This document shows positions 1-8,214 of a DNA stretch of 10,165 nucleotides, one piece after another. Positions within the stretch are counted from its first letter, which is position 1; each line of letters opens with the position of its first letter. The notes beneath the pieces were generated by a model. It was not told where the DNA came from. It worked only from the letters and a program-made list of their open reading frames with translations, and made no database searches. Origin of the DNA: a bacterium (GTDB taxonomy: Bacteria; AUK180); contig JAGGYO010000265.1 of the NCBI GenBank assembly GCA_021162505.1, positions 1-10,165 on the forward strand. The letters are read 5' to 3'. A program made the translations under genes and the position numbers.

Positions 1-2
1 AA

Positions 3-71
3 GGAAAAAATGAAGAAAAGTGTAAAGACGCGATTTTTGAGAAAATGGAGATGTTAAGGAATGAAGTGTAA
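3..71 (+). CDS. C-terminal end of an unknown protein (partial)
   Basis: An open frame runs in from the left edge and stops at TAA 69-71, giving 22 residues that end in EKMEMLRNEV. The composition (Lys/Glu-rich, alternating Met/Leu/Phe and charged residues) is typical of an amphipathic C-terminal helix. The alternative + frame, which ends at TAA 55-57, gives a basic, less protein-like tail. No family can be recognised from so few residues. If real, the gene converges on pbpC, with a 427-nt gap between the stop codons. No terminator is visible just downstream. The call rests only on composition and the open frame. Confidence 0.4.
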   Translation, partial: GKNEEKCKDAIFEKMEMLRNEV

Positions 72-101
72 TTTATTGGTTTTGACCCACTCTTTTAACT
101 T

Positions 102-358
102 TTACAGAAAAAACGGGATTGACTCATTTTCGTGGTATTTACCTTTTAGAACTTTTAGGATTTTTATAGTAAAAATAATCTCTTTTAACCAGTTCGGTCT
201 TCCCATTAAGGGATTCGACCGTCTATCCCAAATCTCTTTTCTATCAATAACTTTTCCATAAACAACGAGTTGTGATCGTTTTGAAATCTCTTTTTTAAGT
301 GTTCCATTCTTGCCTTCAAGCTTTTTTCAACTGTACCGTATTTTACACATTTTATCAT
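102..358 (-). pseudogene. Possible remnant of a small Lys/Glu-rich gene
   Basis: Two overlapping minus-strand frames look protein-like. One starts at ATG 356-358 and runs 50 codons to TAA 206-208; it includes the segments ARMEHLKKRF and MEKLLIEKRF. The other is open for 74 codons from about 326 to TAA 102-104. It includes WDRRSNPLMGRPNWLKEI but has no start codon before the ATG at 204-206. Neither frame has a good ribosome binding site and I recognise no family. A frameshifted decayed gene would explain the pattern. Chance open frames on a purine-rich strand would explain it equally well, since the opposite strand is also open here. Confidence 0.2.
177..294. repeat. 10-mer AATCTCTTTT at exact 54-nt period, three copies
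   Basis: AATCTCTTTT occurs at 177-186, 231-240 and 285-294, so both intervals are exactly 54 nt. The second and third copies are both preceded by A, giving an 11-mer. On the minus strand each copy lies downstream of an ATGGAA or ATGGGAA sequence, at somewhat varying distance. The rest of each 54-nt unit is only weakly similar. This could be a strongly degraded tandem repeat or an 18-codon protein repeat in a decayed gene. The spacing is certain; the interpretation is not. Confidence 0.4.
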
Positions 359-408
359 TAAATGACTTTATATTGTGATCATGGTTATATTGAAGAAACT
401 AATATTGA

Positions 409-429
409 CATATTCGAAATTCGAATATG
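409..429. repeat. Perfect 21-nt palindrome with two TTCGAA cores
   Basis: Arms CATATTCGAA (409-418) and TTCGAATATG (420-429) are exact reverse complements around a single central A. Two TTCGAA hexamers, each self-complementary, lie 7 nt apart at 413-418 and 420-425. It sits 70 nt beyond the pbpC stop. No T tract follows on either strand, so it is not a standard intrinsic terminator. It resembles a dimeric protein-binding site. The left part recurs at 9831-9846 with one mismatch. Confidence 0.5.
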
Positions 430-498
430 AAAAGGAAGAATATATATTTTAGGAAGAAAATAATGAAAAAAGGCGAAAAAAGCGAGGTGTGTCCCCAA

Positions 499-2784
499 CT
501 AAAAAACCACATCAAAAATTATTTTACGATAAGCACCATCATCATTTATTACCTCTACTGTATGGTTTCCCATTTTCATGGGGAGATATGTCATTTGATC
601 TTGATCTGTCTTTTTATAAAATTTACCATCCACGAACCAGAAGAAATGATCATTCTCTTTCTTCGAAAATACGGTCAGGGGAAGCTTACCGTTCTTTGTC
701 AGTAAATATACCATATCTTGTTTAGGCGATATTACATTGAGAAAATAATTTGTAGAATAATTGAAACACTTTGGATGTATTGGCGGAACAGCGGGGTAGA
801 TCTTGGCATAATTTTGAATATAATTTTTAACATCAGCAGGAAAGACAACGAAGACCTTTGATTCCAGTTCACCCACTCCCGAGAATAGGGAAGTTATTCT
901 TAAACCCGATTTCTTTTCAATGAGGAGCTTTTGATGAATATTACACATTTCCATATATTCATTATTTTTTATTGTTTGAGTATAAATGAAATTAGGACAA
1001 TTGGTACTTACTCTTTTACCACTTACAGGGCAGACCTTAATTAGGGTAATATCATCAGGGGGAGTTTCTTCAATGTCCTTTACCTTTTTTTCAAGATTAC
1101 CGATAATATCAAAAAAAATCGGAGCAGCTGCCTTTGCACCAACAATATTAACTGAACTTTTTCCGTTAAAATTACCTGCCCAAACACCAAGAGCATATTT
1201 GTATCCGAATCCGATCGTCCATGCATCTTTATAATTTTTCGATGTTCCTGTCTTCCATTTTATTTTATTTACATAGGGTTGATCTTCAAATCCCCTTGGA
1301 ATGTCCGGATTGTTCCTAATGGATAGAGCTTTCATTGTAAGAAAGGCGGCACCCTTTGACATGATCTTATTGTTATTGGTCTTTTCCCCCCATTTTATAA
1401 AGTGATACGGGGAATATGTGCCGTAATTTGGGAATATCCTAAAAGCATTGGTCAATTCCAAAATGTTCACCTCACATGCACCAAGTATTAATGACAATCC
1501 ATAATAATTATTTTCTCTCAAGGTATCAAATCCAATCCCTTTTAGAAATTCTACGAAATTATCCTTTCCCGCCTTTTTTAAGAGTCGCACAAATGGAATA
1601 TTAAGTGAATGGGAAAGTGCCGTTTCAGCATTTACCAACCCCCTAAAACTGTTATCAAAATTTGCAGGTGTAAAATCCTTAAATGAAAGTGGGATATCTT
1701 TTAACATGGTAGCAGGCGTTATCAAAGCATGATCAATGGAATAGCCGTATAAAAAGGGTTTTAATGTGGAACCCGGCTGTCTTAAAGCCGTAAACCCCCT
1801 GACTTCTCCTTCATTTTTTTTATTATGATAATCCAATGATCCCGTAATAGCAAGGATATTTCCTGTTTTTATATCCATTAAAACAGTACTGCAATTTGTA
1901 ATACCCATATTGTAAAGTGCGCTTTTATGGTTGTTGATCTTATCTTCCAAAAATTTTTGCAATCCTTCGTCAACGGTGGTTGTAATATCGGTTTTTTTAT
2001 TGTACAAATAAAAATAGTCCGAAAGATGTTTAAGATCTCTTGGGAACCTATGGTATGAAATATCAATTTCTTTTATAATGGCATTTTTATATCCTTTTTT
2101 GGAAATGATCTTATGTCTCACGAGTTTTGTCAATAATCTATTTCTTTTTTTCTTTAAAAGTTCTGTATTTTTTAAAAAATCAATTCCGGGTATCTGCGGG
2201 AGATTTGCCAGTATAGTAATTTCTGATAAGTTCAATTCTTCAAGGGGTTTTCCAAAATAGAAAAAACTTGCCGCTTCTACGCCCACAATGTTTTTTCCAA
2301 ATGGTGCATAATTCAGATAATATTCTAGAATTTTCTTTTTCGAAAATCTAATTTCAAATTGAATAGCTCTTAAAATCTCCAAAAATTTATTTAGCACGGT
2401 TCGTTTCTTCGGTTCGGTTATCCTTGCAAGCTGCATTGTAATGGTTGACCCCCCGTTTATTATGTGCTTATATTTTATAATACGAAACATTGCCTTTACA
2501 AGTGATATGGGATTAAATCCGGGATGAAGATAAAAATAACGATCTTCTTTTTCGAGCATTGCTTTTTGAAGTTTGACGGGAACATTTTTTAATGGGATAT
2601 AAAGACGGTATTGCTCATCACTTGCGAGGAAAACATGTGCTACTTTACCATTATTATATCTTATTGTCTTCGACAATGGGGGATACAATTTCTTAGGCAA
2701 TGGATAAAATATATAACACGAAAGGATAAAGATAATAAGTGCAGTGAAAAATATTACTTTCTTACTTTTTTTATTTAATTCCAA
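499..2784 (-). CDS. pbpC: Penicillin-binding protein 1C (bifunctional peptidoglycan glycosyltransferase/transpeptidase)
   Basis: Predicted to polymerise glycan strands from lipid II and cross-link stem peptides on the periplasmic side of the inner membrane. At 761 residues it is close to E. coli PbpC (about 770). A membrane anchor spans about residues 9-28. The GT51 domain covers about 45-215, with catalytic motif EDRYFYLHPG (80-89, E80) and GGSTITMQLAR (111-121). The transpeptidase domain covers about 270-535, with nucleophile S339 in STLK (339-342), SLN (393-395) and KTGT (511-514). A Cys-rich linker has C585, C596 and C613. A C-terminal domain of the PBP1C type (about 675-761) contains FFWFVDGKFY. 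All catalytic motifs look intact. The start is TTG: an in-frame TGA lies four codons upstream, and the next ATG would remove the membrane anchor. It overlaps the macroglobulin gene by 10 nt, so it is probably co-transcribed and translationally coupled. Confidence 0.96.
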   Translation of the reverse strand: MELNKKSKKVIFFTALIIFILSCYIFYPLPKKLYPPLSKTIRYNNGKVAHVFLASDEQYRLYIPLKNVPVKLQKAMLEKEDRYFYLHPGFNPISLVKAMFRIIKYKHIINGGSTITMQLARITEPKKRTVLNKFLEILRAIQFEIRFSKKKILEYYLNYAPFGKNIVGVEAASFFYFGKPLEELNLSEITILANLPQIPGIDFLKNTELLKKKRNRLLTKLVRHKIISKKGYKNAIIKEIDISYHRFPRDLKHLSDYFYLYNKKTDITTTVDEGLQKFLEDKINNHKSALYNMGITNCSTVLMDIKTGNILAITGSLDYHNKKNEGEVRGFTALRQPGSTLKPFLYGYSIDHALITPATMLKDIPLSFKDFTPANFDNSFRGLVNAETALSHSLNIPFVRLLKKAGKDNFVEFLKGIGFDTLRENNYYGLSLILGACEVNILELTNAFRIFPNYGTYSPYHFIKWGEKTNNNKIMSKGAAFLTMKALSIRNNPDIPRGFEDQPYVNKIKWKTGTSKNYKDAWTIGFGYKYALGVWAGNFNGKSSVNIVGAKAAAPIFFDIIGNLEKKVKDIEETPPDDITLIKVCPVSGKRVSTNCPNFIYTQTIKNNEYMEMCNIHQKLLIEKKSGLRITSLFSGVGELESKVFVVFPADVKNYIQNYAKIYPAVPPIHPKCFNYSTNYFLNVISPKQDMVYLLTKNGKLPLTVFSKKENDHFFWFVDGKFYKKTDQDQMTYLPMKMGNHTVEVINDDGAYRKIIFDVVF

Positions 2785-2793
2785 TTGATCTCA
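2775..2793 (-). other. Stop/start overlap with TTG initiation codon for pbpC
   Basis: The macroglobulin TAA is at 2775-2777 and the pbpC TTG at 2782-2784, inside the last codons of the upstream gene. The only ribosome-binding-like sequence before the TTG is a weak TGAG about 5 nt away, unlike the strong AGGAGG motifs of the two other complete genes. A weak start codon, a weak binding site and an overlap together suggest that pbpC is translated by ribosomes finishing the upstream gene, at a lower rate. Confidence 0.7.
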
Positions 2794-5700
2794 ATATTTC
2801 TAATTTTACCGAAAAAGTGTACTTTGGGATTATACATTACTTCAGCAGAAGTTCCAGGCATAAGCATAGCCCCGCCAAATGTCGCTCTTACTGCAAAGTA
2901 AAAATACACTGTTTTACTATGTCTTAGGCTACCAAAGATCTGTAAACGGTCATCTCTGATATCCATATGATCATAGCGCCAAAGATCCTTGTTCATCCAA
3001 TTAATTGCATGTGATGCGCCAAGCCGTGGATTCTCTATTTCAAATCCCGAAGGAATTCTAACCACTACTGCAACATTTTTTAAACTATAATTTTTTAAAT
3101 TTGTTATCTTCACTGCAACGATACCAAGGTCACCGACTTTATAACTATTTTCAAAAGGTTTATCAACCCCGGTAATATTTTTGCTTCTAACTTCCACCGA
3201 TAATCCGTTTGATTCATTTTCTTTATTGAGGTATTTTGGGTATCCGTTTATTGAGATATAAGCATAGGATGCACCCGAAGATTCCAAAACTATTGATTTA
3301 TGTTCTGATAATCCTGTTTCCGTGAGATTTTTCCCCAATTTTTGATCCTCAAAATCCAATCTTTTACCGTCAACAAGTAGAGACACTTTTTTTACGGGTT
3401 TAAGTTTTTTACTGTTCAAAAATTTACCCAATGCACAAACACTCCACGCAACTTCCTGCGTGGTATAATAATGGAAATGTTTCCTTGCATTTAATCTTCC
3501 CGATATATCCAGTGCGATATTTTCATTCCAATCACTTTTCGGATCAATTTCCTGTAATAAGAAGAGTTTTAGAGCTAAGTATCGCAAATGAGAATAGAAG
3601 GTATTATCACTTCTTGAACTAGTGCCTTGCTTATCATTAAAGTAAGGCGCTAAAATGGATATCGCTTCATCTCTTTTTCCTTCAATGGCAAGTGCTGCAC
3701 CGAGTAGGAACATTTGTTCGCCTCTTCTATAAACATATCTGTAACCTGATCTTTTTATTTTTTTAATAAAGTCATGTATCTTTGAAATATTTTTTCTTCC
3801 GCTAAGAGCCAATACATAAAGACCATAGGCTTTGTAATATTCATAATTTTTATAGTAAACCATATTCTCAATCCAATCCAAAGCGGCTTTTAAACCGGAC
3901 TCAGGAACATTATATCCTGCTTTTTTTGCTTCCAAAAGCATATGGGTCGCATAAACTGTTCCCCAATCACAAACACTATATGACCCTGACCAATAACCGA
4001 AACCGCCTGATGGTAATTGCATATCAAGAACTCGATTAATACCGTGCATTACCATTTTGTGAATATCCTTATTCTTAAAAAATGAAGGGTCAATGGGTTT
4101 AATGATCTTATCAATATACAGTAGCGGAAATGTTGAAGATGTGGTTTGTTCAATACAACCGAATGGATATCGTACAAGTCGTTTAATACCTAATAAACCG
4201 TTATAAAACGGTAGAGCATTCACTAAAATAGTATCATTTTCATATTCGGGTATCCAATCACTGAAATACTGTTTAAGATTATTCCTACCTTTGTTCAATT
4301 TGACTATTTTTAGTGTGGTTTCCTCGAATACCGGAGGTATTATTGGAATTTCAAATGATTCCTGGGAATAGAATTCATTCCCACTTGCCTTTACAGTGAG
4401 TTTTGCTGTTCCTGCATATTTTCTTACATTAATTATGAACTTTGCCGTGAATGAATCCTTTTGTCTTAATTTTGCTGAAGTTTTACCGTTGGCTTCAACA
4501 TTTAAAGAATCGTCTGTAATGATCTCCACTTTAAATTCGCCTTTTTTTCCCGTAAAATTTGTAATATTTACGGGAATTTGGATCTCATCGCCGCTTGATA
4601 AAAATCTCGGAATGGAAGGCATTAAGACAAGAGGATCCCTGACAGTTATTTTCTTTTCGGCGCTTCCCATTTTTTCTTTGCTTGCCACGACCGCCATAAC
4701 CCTTAATTGTCCATTAAAATAGGGGACCTTCATTTTAACATTTGCCTTACCGTTTTTAAATCGGATGATACCTTTCCATAGCGAAACGATCTTTATGGGT
4801 GTTGCTCGTTTTTTGCCCGTTGGCGCTTTTTCTTCCCATTCGCCGCCTCCCTGTTTTTGCATATTCCCTATTTTTCCCATGAGCCAGCCGTAATTTTCAT
4901 AGGTATTTACGCCCAATGCACATTTTTTGAAATAAAAGTCAAGTGGTTTGGGAGTTTTAAATCGTGTTAGTTGTAAAATACCTTCATCTACTATAGCTAC
5001 TGTGGCATAGATCTCGCTTTCGTTTGCATCACTTTTTAATGTAATGGTGAATTCATCATTGGGTTGAATGGTATCCGGAGATTCAATGATCAATGGTAAT
5101 GCATATTGTGCGGGAGTGATCTTTACATTTTTAACACCAACTCCTTGCATAGGTTGAAACCCCTTTGTGAGATCATCGGGTATTTGTTTAAAAAAGTTGA
5201 CAACAAAATAGACATTGGGAACATCCTCTTTTATCTTATAATTGATCTCATTTTCTCCTTCCTTGACATTATACCATTTATCGTAAATAACATTGTCTGT
5301 TTCAACTGAAAAATGGATTATACCTTCATATTTTGTATTTACCTTTATCTTCGCGATTTCTCCAATGCTATATTCATTTTTATCTGTTTGTATTTTTATG
5401 AATTCAGGGTCTTTATATTTTCGCAATTGTGATGATCTTCTATGTGTATACCTTGAATATCTCCACTCCCATTGCGCAGGAAGGAAAACCTCACTTATGA
5501 TCTTATTATCATCATCCGTTGCTTTTACAATATACCCTCCCCAGTAGCTATCAGGTGTAAAGGAGTAGGAAAATTTACCATTTTTAACATCAACGACCTT
5601 CGCCTGTTCTGAATATGTATATGGAACCCACTTCCAATCGTATTCGCTGTCATAATCATCATAGTAATAATACCAATCGTAGTCCACACGCAATAATTCA

Positions 5701-8210
5701 AGGTGAACCTGTTTTAATTTATCGCTTTTTTTGCCTTTACTGTTTACAATAATTCCACTAATATCAATTGGTTTATGGTAATATGCATAAGCATCATCAC
5801 ATTTGAGACCAATGAGATAATTTTGCGGAAGGATCTTTAATGTTTTATATCCCTTTGTGGTTTTTCCGCTTCCTGCTTCAAATACCGAAGCGAATAATCT
5901 TAATTTAACAGGACTTTTAATGTTAATATTATTCGAAGAAAGATAAATGTTTAGATCTTTTTCCCCCTTCTTATTGAGTTTCCCCTTTTCTGTTGATATA
6001 TAGGTTGAGTGTGGTGTATTGAGAAAATATTGACCGAACTTATAATTTTTTATATCGGGAAATTTAAAATCGAAGGGGATTATACTGTATTCCACTTCGT
6101 ATTTTTCACTCTTTGCACTGGCTCCAAAAAGATACATGGCTTTCAAAGTAGCATCAATATTGTCATTTGCAATGAATATATCCTTATCTGCATCAATTGT
6201 AACCTTCATCCTTTCCGGTGTGAATTCCTCAACATTAAAAAATCCATTTCCAATACGGTCCTTTTTAAGAAAAACCTCCACCCTGTATTTTCCCGTACTC
6301 GGTGTATTGTAAAATTGTTTTGTCAGTGTTGCCATTCCAACATTATTTGGTTTCACTGTTTTATTATAAATGACTTTGTTCAATGCATTGAATATCTTTA
6401 CTCGCAGTGGAAATTGTTCTACCGGAGCCATTTTTTCATTATTCCTGATTATAATACTTATATTTGCCTTATCATTAGGTCGGTAAACACCCCTATCAGT
6501 ATAAACATACGCTTTATATTCATATTCATTATTATAATTTTCACCTGAAACATCATATTCGGTAAGATCAATCTTTGGTTCATCAAGAGGTAAATAGTTG
6601 AGATCATCTCCCTTCTCAACAATAATTGCATAGGATTTTGTATTTGAAAAAATTGCTTCTCCGTTAATATTCGTCGTTTTTTCTTCTAGAAGTTTATTAC
6701 TATACGAATATGATTTGACCTTTGCATTTGCAATGGGTGTGAGTTTCACAAAACTGTGGACATAAACATGAAGCTTACCATTCCCCTTTTTTGCACTAAT
6801 TGCCAGATCACTAATGACCAATTCAATGGCATCCTTTGTATTATAATCTTCACGAAGCTCAAGATAAAAAATTCCTTTTTTATCTTTGGGTAATATTGTA
6901 TTGAGATCAAGATATGAAATAACCGAATGATTTTTCGGAGATTTTAATTTCATTTCTTTTCTATAAAGTTCATCAGAAACATTCCTGTTCACATAATTTC
7001 TATTACTCGTGAGCCAAAATATAATATTTTGCGGATAAATTTGTTTTAACATAATATTCATTTTATCAATATTACATGTTTTAACGGCAATTTTATTTTC
7101 ATAGATTTTTGGTATGACATGCCCTTTTGAAAGGATTTTAATGGATGATCGATAATTTCCAAGAGAATTAGAATATTTGAAATCTTTTAAAAGAACCTTA
7201 CCGTTTTTTGCTCTTAATCCTTTCTTTACGGTGATCGTGTATTTTGTATTGGGTTTAAAATCCGCTTTGATCTTGTAAAAATCTTTGAGCTTTATTATTG
7301 CGAACCTTACTCTTGGTTCGATCTTCAAATAATGTTTAAAATCATTTATATCAATATCAGGCAGCACATATCGCCATCTTCTGTATTTATATCTTTCTTT
7401 TCCGGTTTCATCATCTTCCCTAAACTTGATAATAAGATCAAAGCCATCTTCCCTTGATTTAAAATTGGCATTATAGGCATAGAGCTGGTAGGTGTGAAAA
7501 GTAAATAATTTAACAGTAGCGTAATCATCTATTTTATTATTATGATAAGAATTAAAAAGGTCCTTGATCGTAAAAGTCAACTCACTTTTGCTGTAAATTG
7601 CCACCTTTAATCTATGTGTTTTGGATCTACCGTGTGTAAGTACTGAAAAATTTACATTTCTGTTATTCCCCGTAATTTTTAACGCGGAAATAAGATCTTT
7701 ATAATCTACTGGTTGGTTGAATGTAATATCAAAAACAGGTTTTTTATATCCGCTCTGATCAATGGATCCCACAGAAAAATCAGGAGTGATAAATACTACT
7801 GAACTATCCTTATAATTCACATTATATTGATTTTTAGCAAGTAATGCTTTCTTAAAAACAATATGTGCATGTGTATTATCGGATTTTGTAATGGTAAACG
7901 GTGTTTTAGGAGTTATCTTAACTTCTTTTTGAACTTGGTTTATATCCCATTTATTGTTCTTAAAGGAAATTAAAATATAGCCCGGAAATTCATTATAGGA
8001 AAAAAGGTTTGAAAGATGGGTTTCCTTCGTAACTCTTTCAGTAAATGAATCTCCCTGTGTCAGGGACTGCTTATTTTCCTTAGCATTTTTTTTTAATATT
8101 ACAATTTTTCTTGGTTTACGCTGTTTCCCATTTTGTTTACAGGAAAAATTGAATATCAATAAAGAAGCGAACAGTACAATGATAAAAATTTTGAAAGGTT
8201 TGATCTTCAT
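2775..8210 (-). CDS. yfhM: Bacterial alpha-2-macroglobulin, thioester-containing, predicted lipoprotein
   Basis: Predicted envelope-tethered protease trap of 1811 residues, a typical size for bacterial members (E. coli YfhM is about 1650). Residues 1-24 are a signal peptide ending at C24. The lipobox NFSC is atypical at -3 and -2, so lipidation is likely but not certain. Position +2 is Lys, not the Asp that holds E. coli YfhM in the inner membrane. Domains in order: N-terminal macroglobulin-like folds (about 60-560); an MG2-type domain with TDRGVYRPND (571-580); a Tyr/Asp/Trp-rich segment (843-861); a bait-region domain (about 935-1110) with VAIVDEGILQLTRF; a Gly-rich, Lys/Arg-containing linker (about 1112-1140); the A2M domain with LRVMAVVA (about 1142-1230); the thioester domain with CIEQ, C1352 and Q1355 forming the reactive bond; and a C-terminal beta domain (about 1690-1811). 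The start ATG has a strong AGAGGAGG site. It is the first gene of an operon with pbpC, an arrangement common for this family. The symbol follows the E. coli homologue; strict orthology is inferred. Confidence 0.95.
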   Translation of the reverse strand: MKIKPFKIFIIVLFASLLIFNFSCKQNGKQRKPRKIVILKKNAKENKQSLTQGDSFTERVTKETHLSNLFSYNEFPGYILISFKNNKWDINQVQKEVKITPKTPFTITKSDNTHAHIVFKKALLAKNQYNVNYKDSSVVFITPDFSVGSIDQSGYKKPVFDITFNQPVDYKDLISALKITGNNRNVNFSVLTHGRSKTHRLKVAIYSKSELTFTIKDLFNSYHNNKIDDYATVKLFTFHTYQLYAYNANFKSREDGFDLIIKFREDDETGKERYKYRRWRYVLPDIDINDFKHYLKIEPRVRFAIIKLKDFYKIKADFKPNTKYTITVKKGLRAKNGKVLLKDFKYSNSLGNYRSSIKILSKGHVIPKIYENKIAVKTCNIDKMNIMLKQIYPQNIIFWLTSNRNYVNRNVSDELYRKEMKLKSPKNHSVISYLDLNTILPKDKKGIFYLELREDYNTKDAIELVISDLAISAKKGNGKLHVYVHSFVKLTPIANAKVKSYSYSNKLLEEKTTNINGEAIFSNTKSYAIIVEKGDDLNYLPLDEPKIDLTEYDVSGENYNNEYEYKAYVYTDRGVYRPNDKANISIIIRNNEKMAPVEQFPLRVKIFNALNKVIYNKTVKPNNVGMATLTKQFYNTPSTGKYRVEVFLKKDRIGNGFFNVEEFTPERMKVTIDADKDIFIANDNIDATLKAMYLFGASAKSEKYEVEYSIIPFDFKFPDIKNYKFGQYFLNTPHSTYISTEKGKLNKKGEKDLNIYLSSNNINIKSPVKLRLFASVFEAGSGKTTKGYKTLKILPQNYLIGLKCDDAYAYYHKPIDISGIIVNSKGKKSDKLKQVHLELLRVDYDWYYYYDDYDSEYDWKWVPYTYSEQAKVVDVKNGKFSYSFTPDSYWGGYIVKATDDDNKIISEVFLPAQWEWRYSRYTHRRSSQLRKYKDPEFIKIQTDKNEYSIGEIAKIKVNTKYEGIIHFSVETDNVIYDKWYNVKEGENEINYKIKEDVPNVYFVVNFFKQIPDDLTKGFQPMQGVGVKNVKITPAQYALPLIIESPDTIQPNDEFTITLKSDANESEIYATVAIVDEGILQLTRFKTPKPLDFYFKKCALGVNTYENYGWLMGKIGNMQKQGGGEWEEKAPTGKKRATPIKIVSLWKGIIRFKNGKANVKMKVPYFNGQLRVMAVVASKEKMGSAEKKITVRDPLVLMPSIPRFLSSGDEIQIPVNITNFTGKKGEFKVEIITDDSLNVEANGKTSAKLRQKDSFTAKFIINVRKYAGTAKLTVKASGNEFYSQESFEIPIIPPVFEETTLKIVKLNKGRNNLKQYFSDWIPEYENDTILVNALPFYNGLLGIKRLVRYPFGCIEQTTSSTFPLLYIDKIIKPIDPSFFKNKDIHKMVMHGINRVLDMQLPSGGFGYWSGSYSVCDWGTVYATHMLLEAKKAGYNVPESGLKAALDWIENMVYYKNYEYYKAYGLYVLALSGRKNISKIHDFIKKIKRSGYRYVYRRGEQMFLLGAALAIEGKRDEAISILAPYFNDKQGTSSRSDNTFYSHLRYLALKLFLLQEIDPKSDWNENIALDISGRLNARKHFHYYTTQEVAWSVCALGKFLNSKKLKPVKKVSLLVDGKRLDFEDQKLGKNLTETGLSEHKSIVLESSGASYAYISINGYPKYLNKENESNGLSVEVRSKNITGVDKPFENSYKVGDLGIVAVKITNLKNYSLKNVAVVVRIPSGFEIENPRLGASHAINWMNKDLWRYDHMDIRDDRLQIFGSLRHSKTVYFYFAVRATFGGAMLMPGTSAEVMYNPKVHFFGKIRNIEINWN
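8086..8094 (-). repeat. A9 homopolymer in the early macroglobulin coding sequence
   Basis: Nine consecutive A residues on the coding strand span the end of codon 39 to codon 42 (L-K-K-N), just after the signal peptide. A gain or loss of one base would frameshift nearly the whole protein and would also uncouple pbpC. Such tracts are slippage-prone. Whether this one varies cannot be seen from one sequence, and A-runs are common in A+T-rich genes. Confidence 0.5.
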
Positions 8211-8214
8211 AAAT

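Larger units (their letters stand above)
72..498. other. Intergenic gap between converging genes
   Basis: This 427-nt stretch has no intact gene I can support. It contains a possible decayed minus-strand frame (102-358), a 10-mer repeated at exactly 54-nt spacing (177-294), and a perfect 21-nt palindrome (409-429). Just past the pbpC stop, the minus strand reads GGGGACACACC and then two T6 runs. No clear hairpin precedes the T runs, so no intrinsic terminator is called for pbpC. Confidence 0.6.

Noticed and set aside
61..261. Open frame of 66 codons on the + strand
   Set aside because: Phe/Ser/Ile-rich composition typical of the antisense of a Lys/Glu/Arg-rich strand; the purine run before the ATG is too close to serve as a ribosome binding site.
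427..725. Two overlapping + strand frames at the end of pbpC
   Set aside because: They lie largely antisense to well-supported pbpC codons, and their composition is antisense-like.
4396..4722. 108-codon frame on the + strand
   Set aside because: Antisense to the conserved A2M and following domains; no independent signal.
6009..6548. 179-codon frame on the + strand
   Set aside because: Antisense to the macroglobulin; rich in Ile, Phe, Cys and His as expected of a shadow frame, with no ribosome binding site support.
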